In this document: in pieces, positions 1-10,673 of the stretch
How the letters are laid out: each line of letters starts with the position of its first letter
Position numbering within the stretch: position 1 is the stretch's first letter
NCBI GenBank assembly: GCA_963731125.1
Contig: CAVSVP010000005.1
Coordinates: 1 to 64,000 of the forward strand
DNA from: CAVSVP01 sp963731125
Lineage (GTDB): Bacteria > Pseudomonadota > Gammaproteobacteria > Competibacterales > Competibacteraceae
Reading direction: 5' to 3'
Length of the DNA: 64,000 bases
The notes under the pieces: model-generated
Seen by the model: only the letters and a program-made list of their open reading frames with translations
The model's database searches: none
Told to the model about the DNA's origin: nothing
Translations under genes and position numbers: made by a program

Positions 1-1039
1 GTTTGGTGTGAAATCACGACATGCTACCACGCCACCAGATCGGCGAAGGCCAACGAGGGCCGACCGAGTTGCTGATTAAGCCAGATGCAGAAATTATGCA
101 GCGCCATCTTAGCGCCCAGGCGAACCTGAAAGCCGTCCAGGGCGTGAGGACGCTCGCGGTCGAGGCGAAAGACATGCGGCAAGCTGTGGTTGACGGTCTC
201 CACGATCTGGCGAATGCCAGCCAGCCAGCGTCGCCAGGGCTTGGGCCAGGGATGGCGGCTGTTGCGCTTCGGGGCACAGATCCGTTCAGCCCCGTAGACG
301 TGTTGCCAGTATGGATGGCGCTCTTCGCCTTCAAAGCCCTTGTCGGTGACATCCACTCCCTGAGCCGGTGCCCCGACGCTGGCGATGCGCGGGTCCGGGA
401 AGGCGCGCAGAGCGAAGAACGTCTCAGCCAGGGGCTGATCTTTGGTGCTAGCCGAGGCGACGCCAAAGCCGGTGATCACGCCCCAGGGATTGACGGCGGT
501 GAGCACCTGCAAGCCCTCATACCAGCCGAGCCGGTTACTCCACCCGATGTCGGCCAAGCCGGGCAGCCAGCCCAGCCCTCGCCGTTTCGCCGCGCGGGTG
601 ACGGCAGGGGTCCCATCCAGGGCTTCATAGGCACAGCGTTGGGCTTCCAGCAACTGAACGAGGTGCAGAAAACAGGCTACCACCGCTTCCCTGTGCAAGC
701 GCAACAAACGATTGAACTGAGCCCGATCCGGCAAGGTGGGAAAAGCCCCTCGCAGGTGCCGCTGGGCATAACGATAGAAGTCCCGCTCACTGGTAAAGTG
801 CTGCCACTGCCCGAACAGGGCCAAGGTCACCACCTCGCTGCGCGTCAGCGATGCCGCCGGACCAGGCCGATGCGGTGTCGGCAAGGCATGCTTGCAGAAA
901 TCATCCATCATGACGTATAGAATCGTTAGGAAGGTGTCGATGTCGATCATGGGGAAGCTCCTCGATTTCCGGATGAGAGCTTCTATTTTGATCCTCGACG
1001 CCTTCCGTTTAAATAGCATCCAGTCAACTCACACCAAAC
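1..1039 (-). mobile_element. IS982-family insertion sequence
   Basis: The 11-bp sequence GTTTGGTGTGA at the very first base is repeated in inverted orientation at 1029-1039, bracketing one transposase gene. The length (about 1.04 kb) and the encoded protein fit IS982. The left end coincides with the window edge, so any further terminal bases and the left target duplication cannot be seen. Confidence 0.85.
24..950 (-). CDS. IS982-type transposase
   Basis: This is a DDE transposase of 309 residues that probably catalyses cut-and-paste movement of its own element. The N-terminus (MIDIDTFLTILYVMMDDFCK) is typical of IS982. Candidate catalytic residues lie in LDGTPAVTR, VTDKGFEGEE and RQIVETVNHS. 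The frame stays open upstream to 1019, but the start at 950 is preferred because it has GAGGAG 7 bases ahead of ATG. No stop or frameshift interrupts it, so the element may still be mobile. Confidence 0.85.
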   Translation of the reverse strand: MIDIDTFLTILYVMMDDFCKHALPTPHRPGPAASLTRSEVVTLALFGQWQHFTSERDFYRYAQRHLRGAFPTLPDRAQFNRLLRLHREAVVACFLHLVQLLEAQRCAYEALDGTPAVTRAAKRRGLGWLPGLADIGWSNRLGWYEGLQVLTAVNPWGVITGFGVASASTKDQPLAETFFALRAFPDPRIASVGAPAQGVDVTDKGFEGEERHPYWQHVYGAERICAPKRNSRHPWPKPWRRWLAGIRQIVETVNHSLPHVFRLDRERPHALDGFQVRLGAKMALHNFCIWLNQQLGRPSLAFADLVAW

Positions 1040-1233
1040 GTTTTAGACAAAGGTTTCTTGCGTCCGCATAGGTCGCAGGGCTGGTTCGGTCCGCCGCCCT
1101 TAGTTGGGCAACCGCCGCCCGTTTCTTGGCGGGCTTCGTCCCCAGCCGGTGCCACCCACCGACACACGCTGCATAGCCCTCGTACCGTTGTTCATGTATG
1201 GTTCTCTTTGCGCCGTTAAAGGGCGCACCCTAA
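1040..1233. other. Stem-rich non-coding remnant between two IS elements
   Basis: This stretch carries no convincing gene. Read on the minus strand from 1228 it begins GTGCGCCC followed by GGCGC, then several short GC-rich stems (for example GCCCG/CGGGC and GCCC/GGGC). That resembles the 5' end of bacterial group II introns, cut off by the IS982 element. A 60-codon open frame also runs through on the minus strand, but it has no start and no family I recognise. The group II reading is a guess. Confidence 0.2.
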
Positions 1234-1338
1234 CTCGTGAGGGTAGTGTTTTAGCTTTGTTGTTTTTATAAAATAATCAACTATCATATTTTGAATTCAA
1301 GATGTCAAATTAGCAGAATTTAAACTCAGAAATTTATT

Positions 1339-1719
1339 ATGGTATTAGAACCAATTAAATGCCCAAGTTGCGGTGGTATCGATGTTGGTAAACATGGAAA
1401 AACGACCAATGGAAAACAACGCTTTCTTTGCAAAGAAAGCGACTGCGAAGAAAAGACATTTATTCGAGATTATTCAGAGAAAGGTCGCTTGCCAGAAGTC
1501 AAGCGAAAAATCATTGAGATGGCCGTAAACGGGAGCGGCATTCGTGAGACGGCCCGGGTATTGGATATAAGTACAGCGACGGTAATTAATGAATTAAAAA
1601 AAAAGGAACCTGAATTGCAATCGGTGAATCAGGCCATTTTAGATATACACTCGCCTGAGCAGATTGTTGTGGATATTATAAAAATAGATGAAATCATGAG
1701 GTTAATGATCAAGAAATAG
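1339..1719 (+). pseudogene. IS1 InsA-like N-terminal transposase part
   Basis: The product begins with a zinc-finger module (CPSCGG...FLCKESDC) and a helix-turn-helix (GSGIRETARVLDISTATV), as in InsA of IS1. It is 126 residues, longer than classical InsA (about 91). A nine-A run (about 1586-1594) resembles the IS1 slippage site, but shifting frame there meets a stop within a few codons. The frame that reaches InsB opens only after the TGA at 1689. The catalytic half lies across the inserted ISKra4-type element, so this copy should be inactive. Confidence 0.8.
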
Positions 1720-1729
1720 AGGTTGAAAT

Positions 1730-3401
1730 GGGCGTAACCAGATTTCCGCTTCTCAGGCGGCCCTAGGCAAGATCTCCAGTGCAGACCGACGAAGAGGTTT
1801 TTCAGGATACAGCCGAGCCATTTCTTGTTCGATATAGTACTGCATGAAGTCCTCCCATTGCCCATTGAGGGCGAGACAACGGAGTTGGAGCATAGCCTGG
1901 GCGCCGGGCAGCGTCCAATGCATTCCGGTGCGCTCCATGCGATCCTTAACCACATGACGGCAGGCACCCTCGATCACGCCCGAAGCGATGGGATAGCCGG
2001 CGGCCAAATACTGATCGTACTGTACACGGTGACGATGGCGATGAAAGTAATCACTAATTTTCGCCAATCGCTGGCGTTGCGCGCCCGATAAGCCGCACCG
2101 CTGGGCTTGATCGGTTAGCCAGCTCATTAGCGTCTGGGCCATGCCCTTGAGCAGTGCCAGCAAGCAAAGTTTCATCAGGGCCAGGGCCTGATCGCTGCCC
2201 GGCGCATGAAATAAATGCACCGCCTCCCAGAGATACCCATTGGCATGCAGCAAATCCAAAATCTCTACCCGCGGCGTGTCCTTCAGCACCGCATCCAGTG
2301 GTTCCCACAAGGTGGGTTGCCCATCCATAACCACCACCCACGGCTGCTGGTGCTGGGGATCTCGTCCCTGGGCTTGCTCCAGCAGCCAGGGGAAAATGAC
2401 GTCGGCGCTATGGCCCGGCTGGCCGCTGTCGGCTTCGGACAGCGCCGCGCGCAGACGCTTGTATTGAGGCGCCGGACGGGGCGAGGGCGGCGGCACCCCA
2501 GACCCCGGTTCCTGAAACAGCGCTTCCAGCACCTGCTCCGGGGTACGGACGTGGGGCTCGATGTGATAAGCCGCGCCTACCAAAGCCATTTGTTTTCGCC
2601 CCGGTTTGGGACCGCGCCGATGGGCATGGGCACTGACCGGCGGCGCCGCGGGCGCTTTGCGCATCGGTACCCCCTTGCCGTCGGCGCTCATCACCACCAC
2701 TTGCGCCTCAACCGCAACCTCCGGCGCGGGTTGCGCAGCCCAGAATCCCTCGACCTGCGTGGCCAGCGTGCGACTGGTCTGCTCCAGACCCGCCACCGAT
2801 TGCTGCAACCCCAGCATCGGTTCCAACACCGCGTTAACTTGCCCATAAGGCATTTCCATGGCTAAGCGTTGGTCCCACTCCTGCAGCAGGTAGGAATCCT
2901 TGCCCGCCGGCAAACCGGCTTGCGCATCTAAGGGCACATACTCAAGGCGTTGTTTCTCGCCGCGGGCGTAAACCCAGCGCTCTCTCTCTAACAGTCCAAA
3001 GATCGAACGGTACCCACGCCGCTGGGGCTTCTCCAGACGCTTTACGAGCCGCCCCTCCGCCAACGCCACGTATTCGCCCTCGTCGCCATCGCCCAACAAC
3101 GCAAAAAACTGCTGCAGCAACAACCACCCCAGCTGTAACAGTCGTTTGCACAACTCACGCTCGACGTCATGCGCCGCACTCCCAGTCGCAGCCGCCACCC
3201 GGATAAAGCTTTGCAGCTGGCCAACCAGCGCTTCAACGCTCTCGGGCTTGCTTTGGGTGGTTTCTTGGCTCACTATCTTCATCGGTGGGTTCCTCTCAGG
3301 AGTTCGTTTGGCCACGTCATCCTACTTAATCCCCTGCTTCAGGGGTAGAGGAACCCGCCCTTTATTCACTATCAGCGCCCTGCGGAAATTTGGTTACGCC
3401 C
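1730..3401 (-). mobile_element. ISKra4-type insertion sequence nested in IS1
   Basis: Terminal inverted repeats of 20 bp with one mismatch (left 1730-1749 beginning GGGCGTAACC, right 3382-3401) enclose a single transposase gene. A 9-bp target duplication GGTTGAAAT flanks it at 1721-1729 and 3402-3410. Excision of 1,681 bp rejoins the InsA and InsB regions of the host IS1 element. Confidence 0.9.
1753..3282 (-). CDS. ISKra4-family transposase
   Basis: This transposase of about 509 residues moves the element that split the IS1 copy. Recognisable parts are the DGKGVPM motif in the first third and the C-terminal block GYPIASGVIEGACRHVVKDR, which resembles the end of ISKra4-type enzymes. The start at 3282 is chosen for its upstream AGAGGA with 8-base spacing; the frame is open to 3315. 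The gene is uninterrupted, so it is probably the most recent arrival in this nest. Confidence 0.8.
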   Translation of the reverse strand: MKIVSQETTQSKPESVEALVGQLQSFIRVAAATGSAAHDVERELCKRLLQLGWLLLQQFFALLGDGDEGEYVALAEGRLVKRLEKPQRRGYRSIFGLLERERWVYARGEKQRLEYVPLDAQAGLPAGKDSYLLQEWDQRLAMEMPYGQVNAVLEPMLGLQQSVAGLEQTSRTLATQVEGFWAAQPAPEVAVEAQVVVMSADGKGVPMRKAPAAPPVSAHAHRRGPKPGRKQMALVGAAYHIEPHVRTPEQVLEALFQEPGSGVPPPSPRPAPQYKRLRAALSEADSGQPGHSADVIFPWLLEQAQGRDPQHQQPWVVVMDGQPTLWEPLDAVLKDTPRVEILDLLHANGYLWEAVHLFHAPGSDQALALMKLCLLALLKGMAQTLMSWLTDQAQRCGLSGAQRQRLAKISDYFHRHRHRVQYDQYLAAGYPIASGVIEGACRHVVKDRMERTGMHWTLPGAQAMLQLRCLALNGQWEDFMQYYIEQEMARLYPEKPLRRSALEILPRAA

Positions 3402-3408
3402 GGTTGAA

Positions 3409-3795
3409 ATGGATGAAATGTGGAGTTATGTGGGAAGTAAAGCGAATCAAAGATGGCTATGGCATGCCATAGATCGAGCCACTGGCGACGTGCTGGCTTA
3501 TGTATTCGGGCGCCGCAAGGATGAGGTCTTTCTTAAATTAAAGGATTTATTGGAACCGTTTGGAATCACCCGTTTTTACACCGACGATTGGGGTTCTTAT
3601 GGGCGTTATCTAGATCCTGAAAAGCATGTTATCGGGAAACGGAACACGCAGAAGATAGAGCGGAAACATTTAACGCTACGTACCCGTATTAAGCGGCTCG
3701 TCCGCAAAACCATTTGCTTCTCGAAATCAAAACAAATGCACGATATCGTCATCGGGTTGTTTGTGAATCGTTATGAGTTTGGCATCCCTATTTAA
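3409..3795 (+). pseudogene. IS1 InsB-like catalytic part
   Basis: This fragment of about 128 residues carries the IS1 catalytic core: MDEMWSYVGSKANQRWLW, TDDWGSYGRY and IERKHLTLRTRIKRL correspond closely to InsB of IS1. It lost its InsA half to the ISKra4-type insertion just upstream. After virtual excision it lies in the -1 frame relative to InsA, so expression would still need a frameshift. Confidence 0.85.
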
Positions 3796-3899
3796 AATCT
3801 ATAAACAACAAAGTTAAAACACTACCCTCGTGAGTTCAGTCGATGCCTGAAGCGGCCCATTTTTTTAAGCCGCGAAAACGCGAGCGGTTGTAACAATAG

Positions 3900-4541
3900 T
3901 TAGGAGCCTATTATGGGGGCGTATTTTTTACCATACGAACCTTTTTCAAACACAACTACACTATCGTAAAAATGCATAGACAGGGTTGTTTTTGAAAAAT
4001 CAGTTACTGGCAATTGGCTTCTTGAGTGCTCGGCATTTAATTCATCTATAAGTGCTTTACACTTCTCAATAAATGTGCCTTCCTTTCTCAAACCACCCTG
4101 ATACTCTTTCCAGTACGCGGTGTGTAAATCCTCCACCATGTACACTCCAGTTTTATCTATTTCAGGATAAAGAAAATTAAATGAAGATATGATGTCTGCC
4201 ATGATATGGCTTCCATCATCAAGAATGATATCGGGTGAACCAAATTCCTCGATAACGTCCTCTAAAAATTCGACATCTGATTGATCGCCAATTCTTACGC
4301 TAATTTGTTCTTCTTCAAAAGCTTTGCATCTAGGTTCAATATCAATCCCAATAATTTTAGCGTATGGGCCAAAATAATTTTTCCACATCTGTAGTGAACC
4401 ACCTTTACCACACCCTATCTCAATAAACGTAAGCGGTTTTCCAACATACTTGTTAAAATGTTTTTCATAAATAGGAAAATAGTGTACCCATTTATGTATC
4501 TTTCTCCCTGTGTTATTTTGAAATAAATCCCACAAAGCCAT
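3900..4541 (-). CDS. SAM-dependent methyltransferase, macrolide/rhamnosyl O-methyltransferase-like
   Basis: The 213-residue product has a class I methyltransferase fold: EIGCGKGGSL (residues 41-50) for SAM binding, GIDIEP after strand 2, and DDGSH (108-112) plus VEDLHTAYW (136-144), the metal/substrate motifs seen in MycE-type sugar O-methyltransferases. It probably methylates a sugar or glycoside; the substrate is unknown. The start at 4541 has GGAGGT eight bases upstream; an in-frame extension to 4616 lacks such a site. The gene is clearly more AT-rich than its neighbours and sits beside a nest of IS elements, which suggests horizontal acquisition. No sugar-biosynthesis partner is visible. 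Confidence 0.7.
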   Translation of the reverse strand: MALWDLFQNNTGRKIHKWVHYFPIYEKHFNKYVGKPLTFIEIGCGKGGSLQMWKNYFGPYAKIIGIDIEPRCKAFEEEQISVRIGDQSDVEFLEDVIEEFGSPDIILDDGSHIMADIISSFNFLYPEIDKTGVYMVEDLHTAYWKEYQGGLRKEGTFIEKCKALIDELNAEHSRSQLPVTDFSKTTLSMHFYDSVVVFEKGSYGKKYAPIIGS

Positions 4542-4616
4542 ATTTATTACCTCCAGTCTTTCAAAGCTCTTAACAAATATTAGAAAGACTGTTAACTTGT
4601 CTTCCAGCCTTGCCAT

Positions 4617-4805
4617 GAGTTGCTAGCGATAGCTGAACTCTGCTCGTCAGACGTCGACGCCTTCCCAGTAGGCATCGATTTGCGCCTGAATCTCGCCCCA
4701 CAGCTTATCATTGCGCTACGGCTGAAACATGAAAGCATATGCGATACATGCCGGCCTTCGGTTTGCCTAATTAACAGTGGAGGTTGTTGCGCTCGACGCC
4801 GGTGC
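4617..4805. other. Gap with a possible gene-end remnant
   Basis: I see no complete gene here. On the minus strand a 22-codon run ends at a TGA and reads DKLWGEIQAQIDAYWEGVDV, which looks protein-like and is preceded immediately by a stop. It may be the tail of a deleted gene. This scrambled stretch also borders an atypical C-terminus on the neighbouring dehydrogenase. Confidence 0.25.
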
Positions 4806-5939
4806 TTAGACAAAACCCGGCGCCATCGAAAACAACGACCAGCGGCGATAACTCATGGCCTTTTTTACTCGCGCTACGGCGAGGGTTGCCGCGGCTTTAC
4901 GGGGGGTTATTCCCTGTCGGTGGGCGGTTTCCAGCACCAGTGCGGTGTTACGCCGTAACTTTTCCTCGATAACCTGCAACGCGGTTGCCTCGCTAGCTCG
5001 TTGATACTCCAAGGCCGCACAGATAACGCCCCCCGCATTGGCAATAACATCGGGAATACAGAGCACGCCCTGCTCATGCAGGTACTGTTCGGCACCGGGC
5101 GTAACGGGAATATTCGCCCCTTCAATCACCAATTTGGTCCGTAACCGCCGGACATTGTCTTCGTTTATCACATCCGGACGGGCGGCAGGAATCCAGATAT
5201 CGCATTCCAGACCGATGACGGCATCCCGCTCCAGCGCTTGGCCGTCAGGATAATCTATTAATGCTTTACCGGTTTGTTTGAATTCCCATAGCGCATCCAC
5301 ATCCAAGCCTTTGGGATGATACAGGGTACCCCGGGAATCAGCGGCACCTACCAGAACGGTGCCTTTGGCAGCAAGAAAACGGGCGGCATGGCGACCTACC
5401 GCGCCAAACCCCTGCACCACCACCCGGGCTCCGTCAAGAGCAAAATCACAGTGCTGCAAAGCGATATCAGCGGCATGACTGATGCCCCAGCCTGTGGCAC
5501 CGATCTCATCCAAGGGAATACCACCCAATTCTCGGGGAAGACCTACTGAACGCCCGATTTCATCCCGCACCCAGGCCATGCACTCTTCATCGGTGCCCAT
5601 GTCCGGTCCGAAAATATACTCCTGAGTCCCGCGCAGCGCACCGGCCAAGGCGCGGATCAACCGTTCCTTGTCCGGTTTGGGCATTTTAGGATCCCCGTAG
5701 AGCACGGATTTGCCACCACCGTGAGGTAGTTCAGCAGCGGCGCTCTTCAGGGTCATAGCCCGGGCCAACCGAAGGCATTCCGCCGTGCTGACATCAGGCG
5801 CCATGCGTAAACCGCCGATGGCGGGTCCCATGGCGACATTATCGACCACCAAGACCGCCTTGAGTCCCAAGGACGGTTCATAGATATGAATAATTTTGGC
5901 GGGCCCTAGCTCATCGTTAAAAGCGAAAGTGTCTTGCAT
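4806..5939 (-). CDS. Leucine dehydrogenase-type Glu/Leu/Phe/Val dehydrogenase
   Basis: This NAD(P)-dependent amino-acid dehydrogenase (377 residues) catalyses reversible oxidative deamination of a branched-chain or aromatic amino acid to its 2-keto acid. The substrate loop GGLRMAP (42-48), catalytic lysines in MTLKSA (65) and HGGGKSV (77), YIFGPDMGT, and the dinucleotide-binding VVVQGFGAVGRHAA near residue 175 are all present. Length and motifs favour leucine dehydrogenase over hexameric glutamate dehydrogenase. The start at 5939 is preferred for the GGGGGT just upstream over the MGVS start at 5951. The last 17 or so residues (MSYRRWSLFSMAPGFV) look unlike the family end and may result from rearrangement in the gap downstream. 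Confidence 0.8.
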   Translation of the reverse strand: MQDTFAFNDELGPAKIIHIYEPSLGLKAVLVVDNVAMGPAIGGLRMAPDVSTAECLRLARAMTLKSAAAELPHGGGKSVLYGDPKMPKPDKERLIRALAGALRGTQEYIFGPDMGTDEECMAWVRDEIGRSVGLPRELGGIPLDEIGATGWGISHAADIALQHCDFALDGARVVVQGFGAVGRHAARFLAAKGTVLVGAADSRGTLYHPKGLDVDALWEFKQTGKALIDYPDGQALERDAVIGLECDIWIPAARPDVINEDNVRRLRTKLVIEGANIPVTPGAEQYLHEQGVLCIPDVIANAGGVICAALEYQRASEATALQVIEEKLRRNTALVLETAHRQGITPRKAAATLAVARVKKAMSYRRWSLFSMAPGFV

Positions 5940-6119
5940 ACTTACCCCCATCTTTACGGATCGTATTTAATACAGGGTATGCTGGATGCAATTTACCACT
6001 GACGGTTGATTCTGCTCAGCCCGCAGATACTTGCCCACGAGCCTAAGAATCTCGGTGGGTTTTACTGTATCTATAATACCATAAAAAAAGGGGGTAAGCG
6101 CTTGCAAAGAATGAATTTG

Positions 6120-7382
<1,263 letters not shown>

Positions 7383-7481
7383 TATGGCAGACCTGTGTAG
7401 AGTTGTACCTGCTCTGACTTTATCCGGATCTTAAAAGGCACTGGCTATAACCGGGAAATGTTAATATAGGCCGCCTCACGG

Positions 7482-10400
7482 CTACGCTTCACCGGCTGCT
7501 TTTGCTGGCTGCGTCAAGTCCTCTCCAGGTGGAGGGCCGGCAGGCTTCTCTTTTTGCCTGGACGTCAATTCACTCAGACGCTGCATGACGACATAAAACA
7601 CAGGTGTAAAGATCAATGACATGATCGTTGCCGCAGCCATACCGCCCACCACTGCAGTACCAATTGCCTGGCGGCTTGCCGCTCCGGCCCCCGAGGCAAT
7701 CACTAGGGGCATAAAACCGGCGATGGAGGCAATAGAGGTCATTAAAATGGGACGAAAGCGTAGCTTTGCCGCCGTGATGGCTGATTCGAGAGTGTTCAAG
7801 CCCTGAGCACGCTGCTCTCGGGCGAACTCCACAATGAGGATAGCGTTTTTACTGGCGAGACCAATGAGCAGGACAATGCCAATCTGGGTATATACATTGT
7901 TGTCGAAGCCGCGCATTAGTAACGCAATCACCGTCCCGAGCACCGCCAAGGGCACCACCATGATGACCGCCGTGGGAGCGGTCCAGCTCTCGTATTGGGC
8001 GGCCAGCACCAAGAACACCAAAATAATGGCCAGGGCGAACACTAAAATGGCCTCGGAGCCCACCTTCTTCTCCTGATAGGACATGCCGGTCCATTCATAG
8101 CCCATGGAGGTAGGCAGCTTGGCTGCGGCGATCTGCTCCATCAGATTCAGCGCCTGCCCGGAGCTGAAGCCCGGCGCCGCCTCGCCGGTAATCGAAGCCG
8201 CTGGATATAAATTGTAGCGTAGAATCGTCTGCGGCCCCAGGATTCGATTTACCTCGATCAGAGTGCCGATGGGAACCATATTGCCTTGCGCATCACGCAC
8301 ATCCAGCTGGCGGATGTCTTCCGGTTGGATCCGAAACTGATGGTCAGCCTGAACAATGACCTGCCAGGTACGGCCGAATTTATTAAAGTCGTTCACATAG
8401 GCCGAGCCAAGATAAGTCTGTAGTGTATTGAATACGCTGCTTAGGGGAATCTCCAAAGTTTTGGCCTTGGTTCGGTCCACTTCGGCAAAAAGTTGCGGCA
8501 CATCCACCCGAAAGGTGGTGTTGAGGTTGGTGAGTCTCGACTGGGCATTGCCGTCCTCGATAATTTCCTGGACCATTTTCTGCAGCTCTTCCAAGCCTAC
8601 GTCGCTACGGTCCTGAATCTGCATCTGAAAACCGCCGGAGACGCCTAGCCCGGGGATAGCCGGGGGTGGAAAGGCGAACACGATGGCCTCCTGAATTTGG
8701 AAGAACTGCCGCTGCAGGCTACCCAGGATCGCCTCCTGACTGAGATCGGAATCAGTGCGCTCTTCCCAGGGTTCCATGATGATAAAAAAAGCCGCGGCGT
8801 TCGAAGCGCTGGTGCCGTCAATCAACGAATAACCGCCAAAAGTCACCCATTCCCGGACACCAGGGATGTCTTTCAGAATACCGTCGACCTTCTTCATCAC
8901 TGCGCGTGTCCGCTCAAGGGATGCAGCCTCCGGAAGCTGCACGTGCGCCATCACATAGCCCTGATCTTCAATGGGTAGGAAGCCCGTGGGGAGCCGGGTG
9001 AACTGCCAGCCGGTCAAGGTCGTCAGACCGATAAACAGCAGCATCATGATTGCACTGCGGCGCACCAGAGTCTGAATGAGACTCGTATAACCATTCTCGG
9101 TTTTCCTAAATGCCGCGTCGAAGCCGCGAAAGAAAAAGTTTTTTTGCGTGCGCGGCGGACGTAGCAAGAGTGCCGCGAGCGCAGGACTCATGGTAAGTGC
9201 GTTAATCGAGCTAAACACCGTGGCCACGGCGATAGTGAGGGCGAACTGCTGATACATCTGACCGGTGATACCAGGCAGGAATGCCGCTGGAATAAAGACC
9301 GCCAACAGTACCAGCGTGGTGGCGACCACGGGACCTGATACTTCGCTCATGGCCTTAATGGCGGCCTCTTTTGCGTTTAACCCCCGCTCCATATGGGCCA
9401 TGGTGGCTTCCACAACGACAATGGCGTCATCCACGACAATACCTATCGCCAGTACAATGCCGAAGAGCGTAAGCATGTTGAGCGAAAACCCTATCGCCAG
9501 CATGACCGCCAGGGTGCCGATCAGTGAAACGGGAATGGTGACCGCCGGGATCAGCGTCGCGCGCCAGTCCTGCAGAAAGATAAACAGAACGATAAAGACC
9601 AGCGTGGCTGCCTCCGCCAAGGTCTTATAGACTTCTTTAATGGATGCGTCGACAAAGATAGTAGTGTCGTAGGGAATGCGGTACTCCATGCTTTCCGGAA
9701 AGCGTTGGCTGATCTCTGCCATCGCCGCCCGGACCTGCTCGGCGACGGCGAGGGCATTGGCGCCGGGCAGTTGATAGACAGCGACACTGGCTGACGGGGC
9801 GCCGCTCAGCGTCGAAGTGATGTCGTAGCTCTTGCCGCCCAGTTCGATCCGGGCGATATCCTTAAGGCGGGTGATGCGACTGCCCTCGGCGGTTTTGATA
9901 ATAATGTTTTCAAACTGCTCAATTTCGGTAAGGCGTCCGAGCACGTTGACCGTGTATTGGAAGTTCTGGCCCCGGGGAACCGGCGGCTGACCGATCTGCC
10001 CGGCCGCCACCTGAACGTTCTGTTCGCGAATGGCGCTCAGCACGTCCTCGGTAGTAAGATCGCGCGATTTGAGCTGGCGGGGGTCGAGCCAGATGCGCAT
10101 GCTGTAGTCGCTCTGGGGAAAGATCGCCACATCGCCAACGCCGGGAATGCGCGTCAGCACATCGCGGATGCGCAGGGTGGCGTAGTTGCTGAGGTAAAGC
10201 TCGTCGTAGCGGTTATCCGAAGAATACAGGGAAGCGATAAGAATAATATTGGTGGACTGCTTTTTGGTATTCACGCCCTGTCGCTTTACTTCCTCCGGGA
10301 GGTTGGGCTCGGCGAGCTTCACCCGGTTTTGCACCAGCACTTGGGCCATATCCAGATCTGTGCCCACCTCGAAGCTGACCGTCAGGCTGTAGGAGCCATC

Positions 10401-10655
10401 ACTGGCGCTTGTCGAGGACATGTAGATCATGTTTTCGACGCCATTGACCTGCTGTTCAATGGGCGCGGCGACAGTCTCCGCGACGACTTTGGCATTGGCG
10501 CCGGGGTAGATGGTCGACACCTGCACCGTAGGCGGTGTGATCTCCGGGTACTGAGCGATGGGGAGTGCCCCGAAGGAAACCATGCCCGCAATAACGATCA
10601 CAATAGAGATAACGCTAGCAAAGATGGGGCGTTCTATGAAAAAGCGCGAAAACAT
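7482..10655 (-). CDS. RND multidrug efflux permease (HAE1 family, AcrB-like)
   Basis: This inner-membrane proton/drug antiporter of 1,057 residues has the full length of the AcrB/MexB group. The N-terminus (MFSRFFIERPIFASVISIVI) is canonical, transmembrane segment 4 carries the proton-relay aspartates in GIVVDDAIVVVEA, and the second repeat (SKNAILIVEFA) is intact. It should export hydrophobic compounds from the periplasm with the adaptor encoded 18 bases upstream in the same operon. No outer-membrane channel or local TetR-type repressor is nearby. It ends with TAG. Confidence 0.95.
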   Translation of the reverse strand: MFSRFFIERPIFASVISIVIVIAGMVSFGALPIAQYPEITPPTVQVSTIYPGANAKVVAETVAAPIEQQVNGVENMIYMSSTSASDGSYSLTVSFEVGTDLDMAQVLVQNRVKLAEPNLPEEVKRQGVNTKKQSTNIILIASLYSSDNRYDELYLSNYATLRIRDVLTRIPGVGDVAIFPQSDYSMRIWLDPRQLKSRDLTTEDVLSAIREQNVQVAAGQIGQPPVPRGQNFQYTVNVLGRLTEIEQFENIIIKTAEGSRITRLKDIARIELGGKSYDITSTLSGAPSASVAVYQLPGANALAVAEQVRAAMAEISQRFPESMEYRIPYDTTIFVDASIKEVYKTLAEAATLVFIVLFIFLQDWRATLIPAVTIPVSLIGTLAVMLAIGFSLNMLTLFGIVLAIGIVVDDAIVVVEATMAHMERGLNAKEAAIKAMSEVSGPVVATTLVLLAVFIPAAFLPGITGQMYQQFALTIAVATVFSSINALTMSPALAALLLRPPRTQKNFFFRGFDAAFRKTENGYTSLIQTLVRRSAIMMLLFIGLTTLTGWQFTRLPTGFLPIEDQGYVMAHVQLPEAASLERTRAVMKKVDGILKDIPGVREWVTFGGYSLIDGTSASNAAAFFIIMEPWEERTDSDLSQEAILGSLQRQFFQIQEAIVFAFPPPAIPGLGVSGGFQMQIQDRSDVGLEELQKMVQEIIEDGNAQSRLTNLNTTFRVDVPQLFAEVDRTKAKTLEIPLSSVFNTLQTYLGSAYVNDFNKFGRTWQVIVQADHQFRIQPEDIRQLDVRDAQGNMVPIGTLIEVNRILGPQTILRYNLYPAASITGEAAPGFSSGQALNLMEQIAAAKLPTSMGYEWTGMSYQEKKVGSEAILVFALAIILVFLVLAAQYESWTAPTAVIMVVPLAVLGTVIALLMRGFDNNVYTQIGIVLLIGLASKNAILIVEFAREQRAQGLNTLESAITAAKLRFRPILMTSIASIAGFMPLVIASGAGAASRQAIGTAVVGGMAAATIMSLIFTPVFYVVMQRLSELTSRQKEKPAGPPPGEDLTQPAKAAGEA

Positions 10656-10673
10656 GCTCTGCCTCGCTCTGTA

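Larger units (their letters stand above)
1242..3826 (+). mobile_element. IS1-family element, interrupted by an ISKra4-type element
   Basis: The ends GGTAGTGTTTTA and TAAAACACTACC are inverted repeats that continue inward with one mismatch (GCTTTGTTG versus CAACAAAGT). The 8-bp sequence CTCGTGAG directly flanks both ends (1234-1241 and 3827-3834), a typical IS1 target duplication. Removing the inner element leaves 904 bp carrying InsA- and InsB-like frames. Confidence 0.9.

Noticed and set aside
21..920. Long plus-strand open frame at the left edge
   Set aside because: It is the antisense shadow of the IS982 transposase; its translation has no family features.
5990..6119. Terminator at CCCACGAG...CTCGGTGGG followed by TTTT
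   Set aside because: The T-run is on the plus strand, where no gene ends; both neighbours are on the minus strand.
7383..7481. SAH riboswitch upstream of ahcY
   Set aside because: The gap is short and I could not identify the conserved SAH-aptamer core or pairing.
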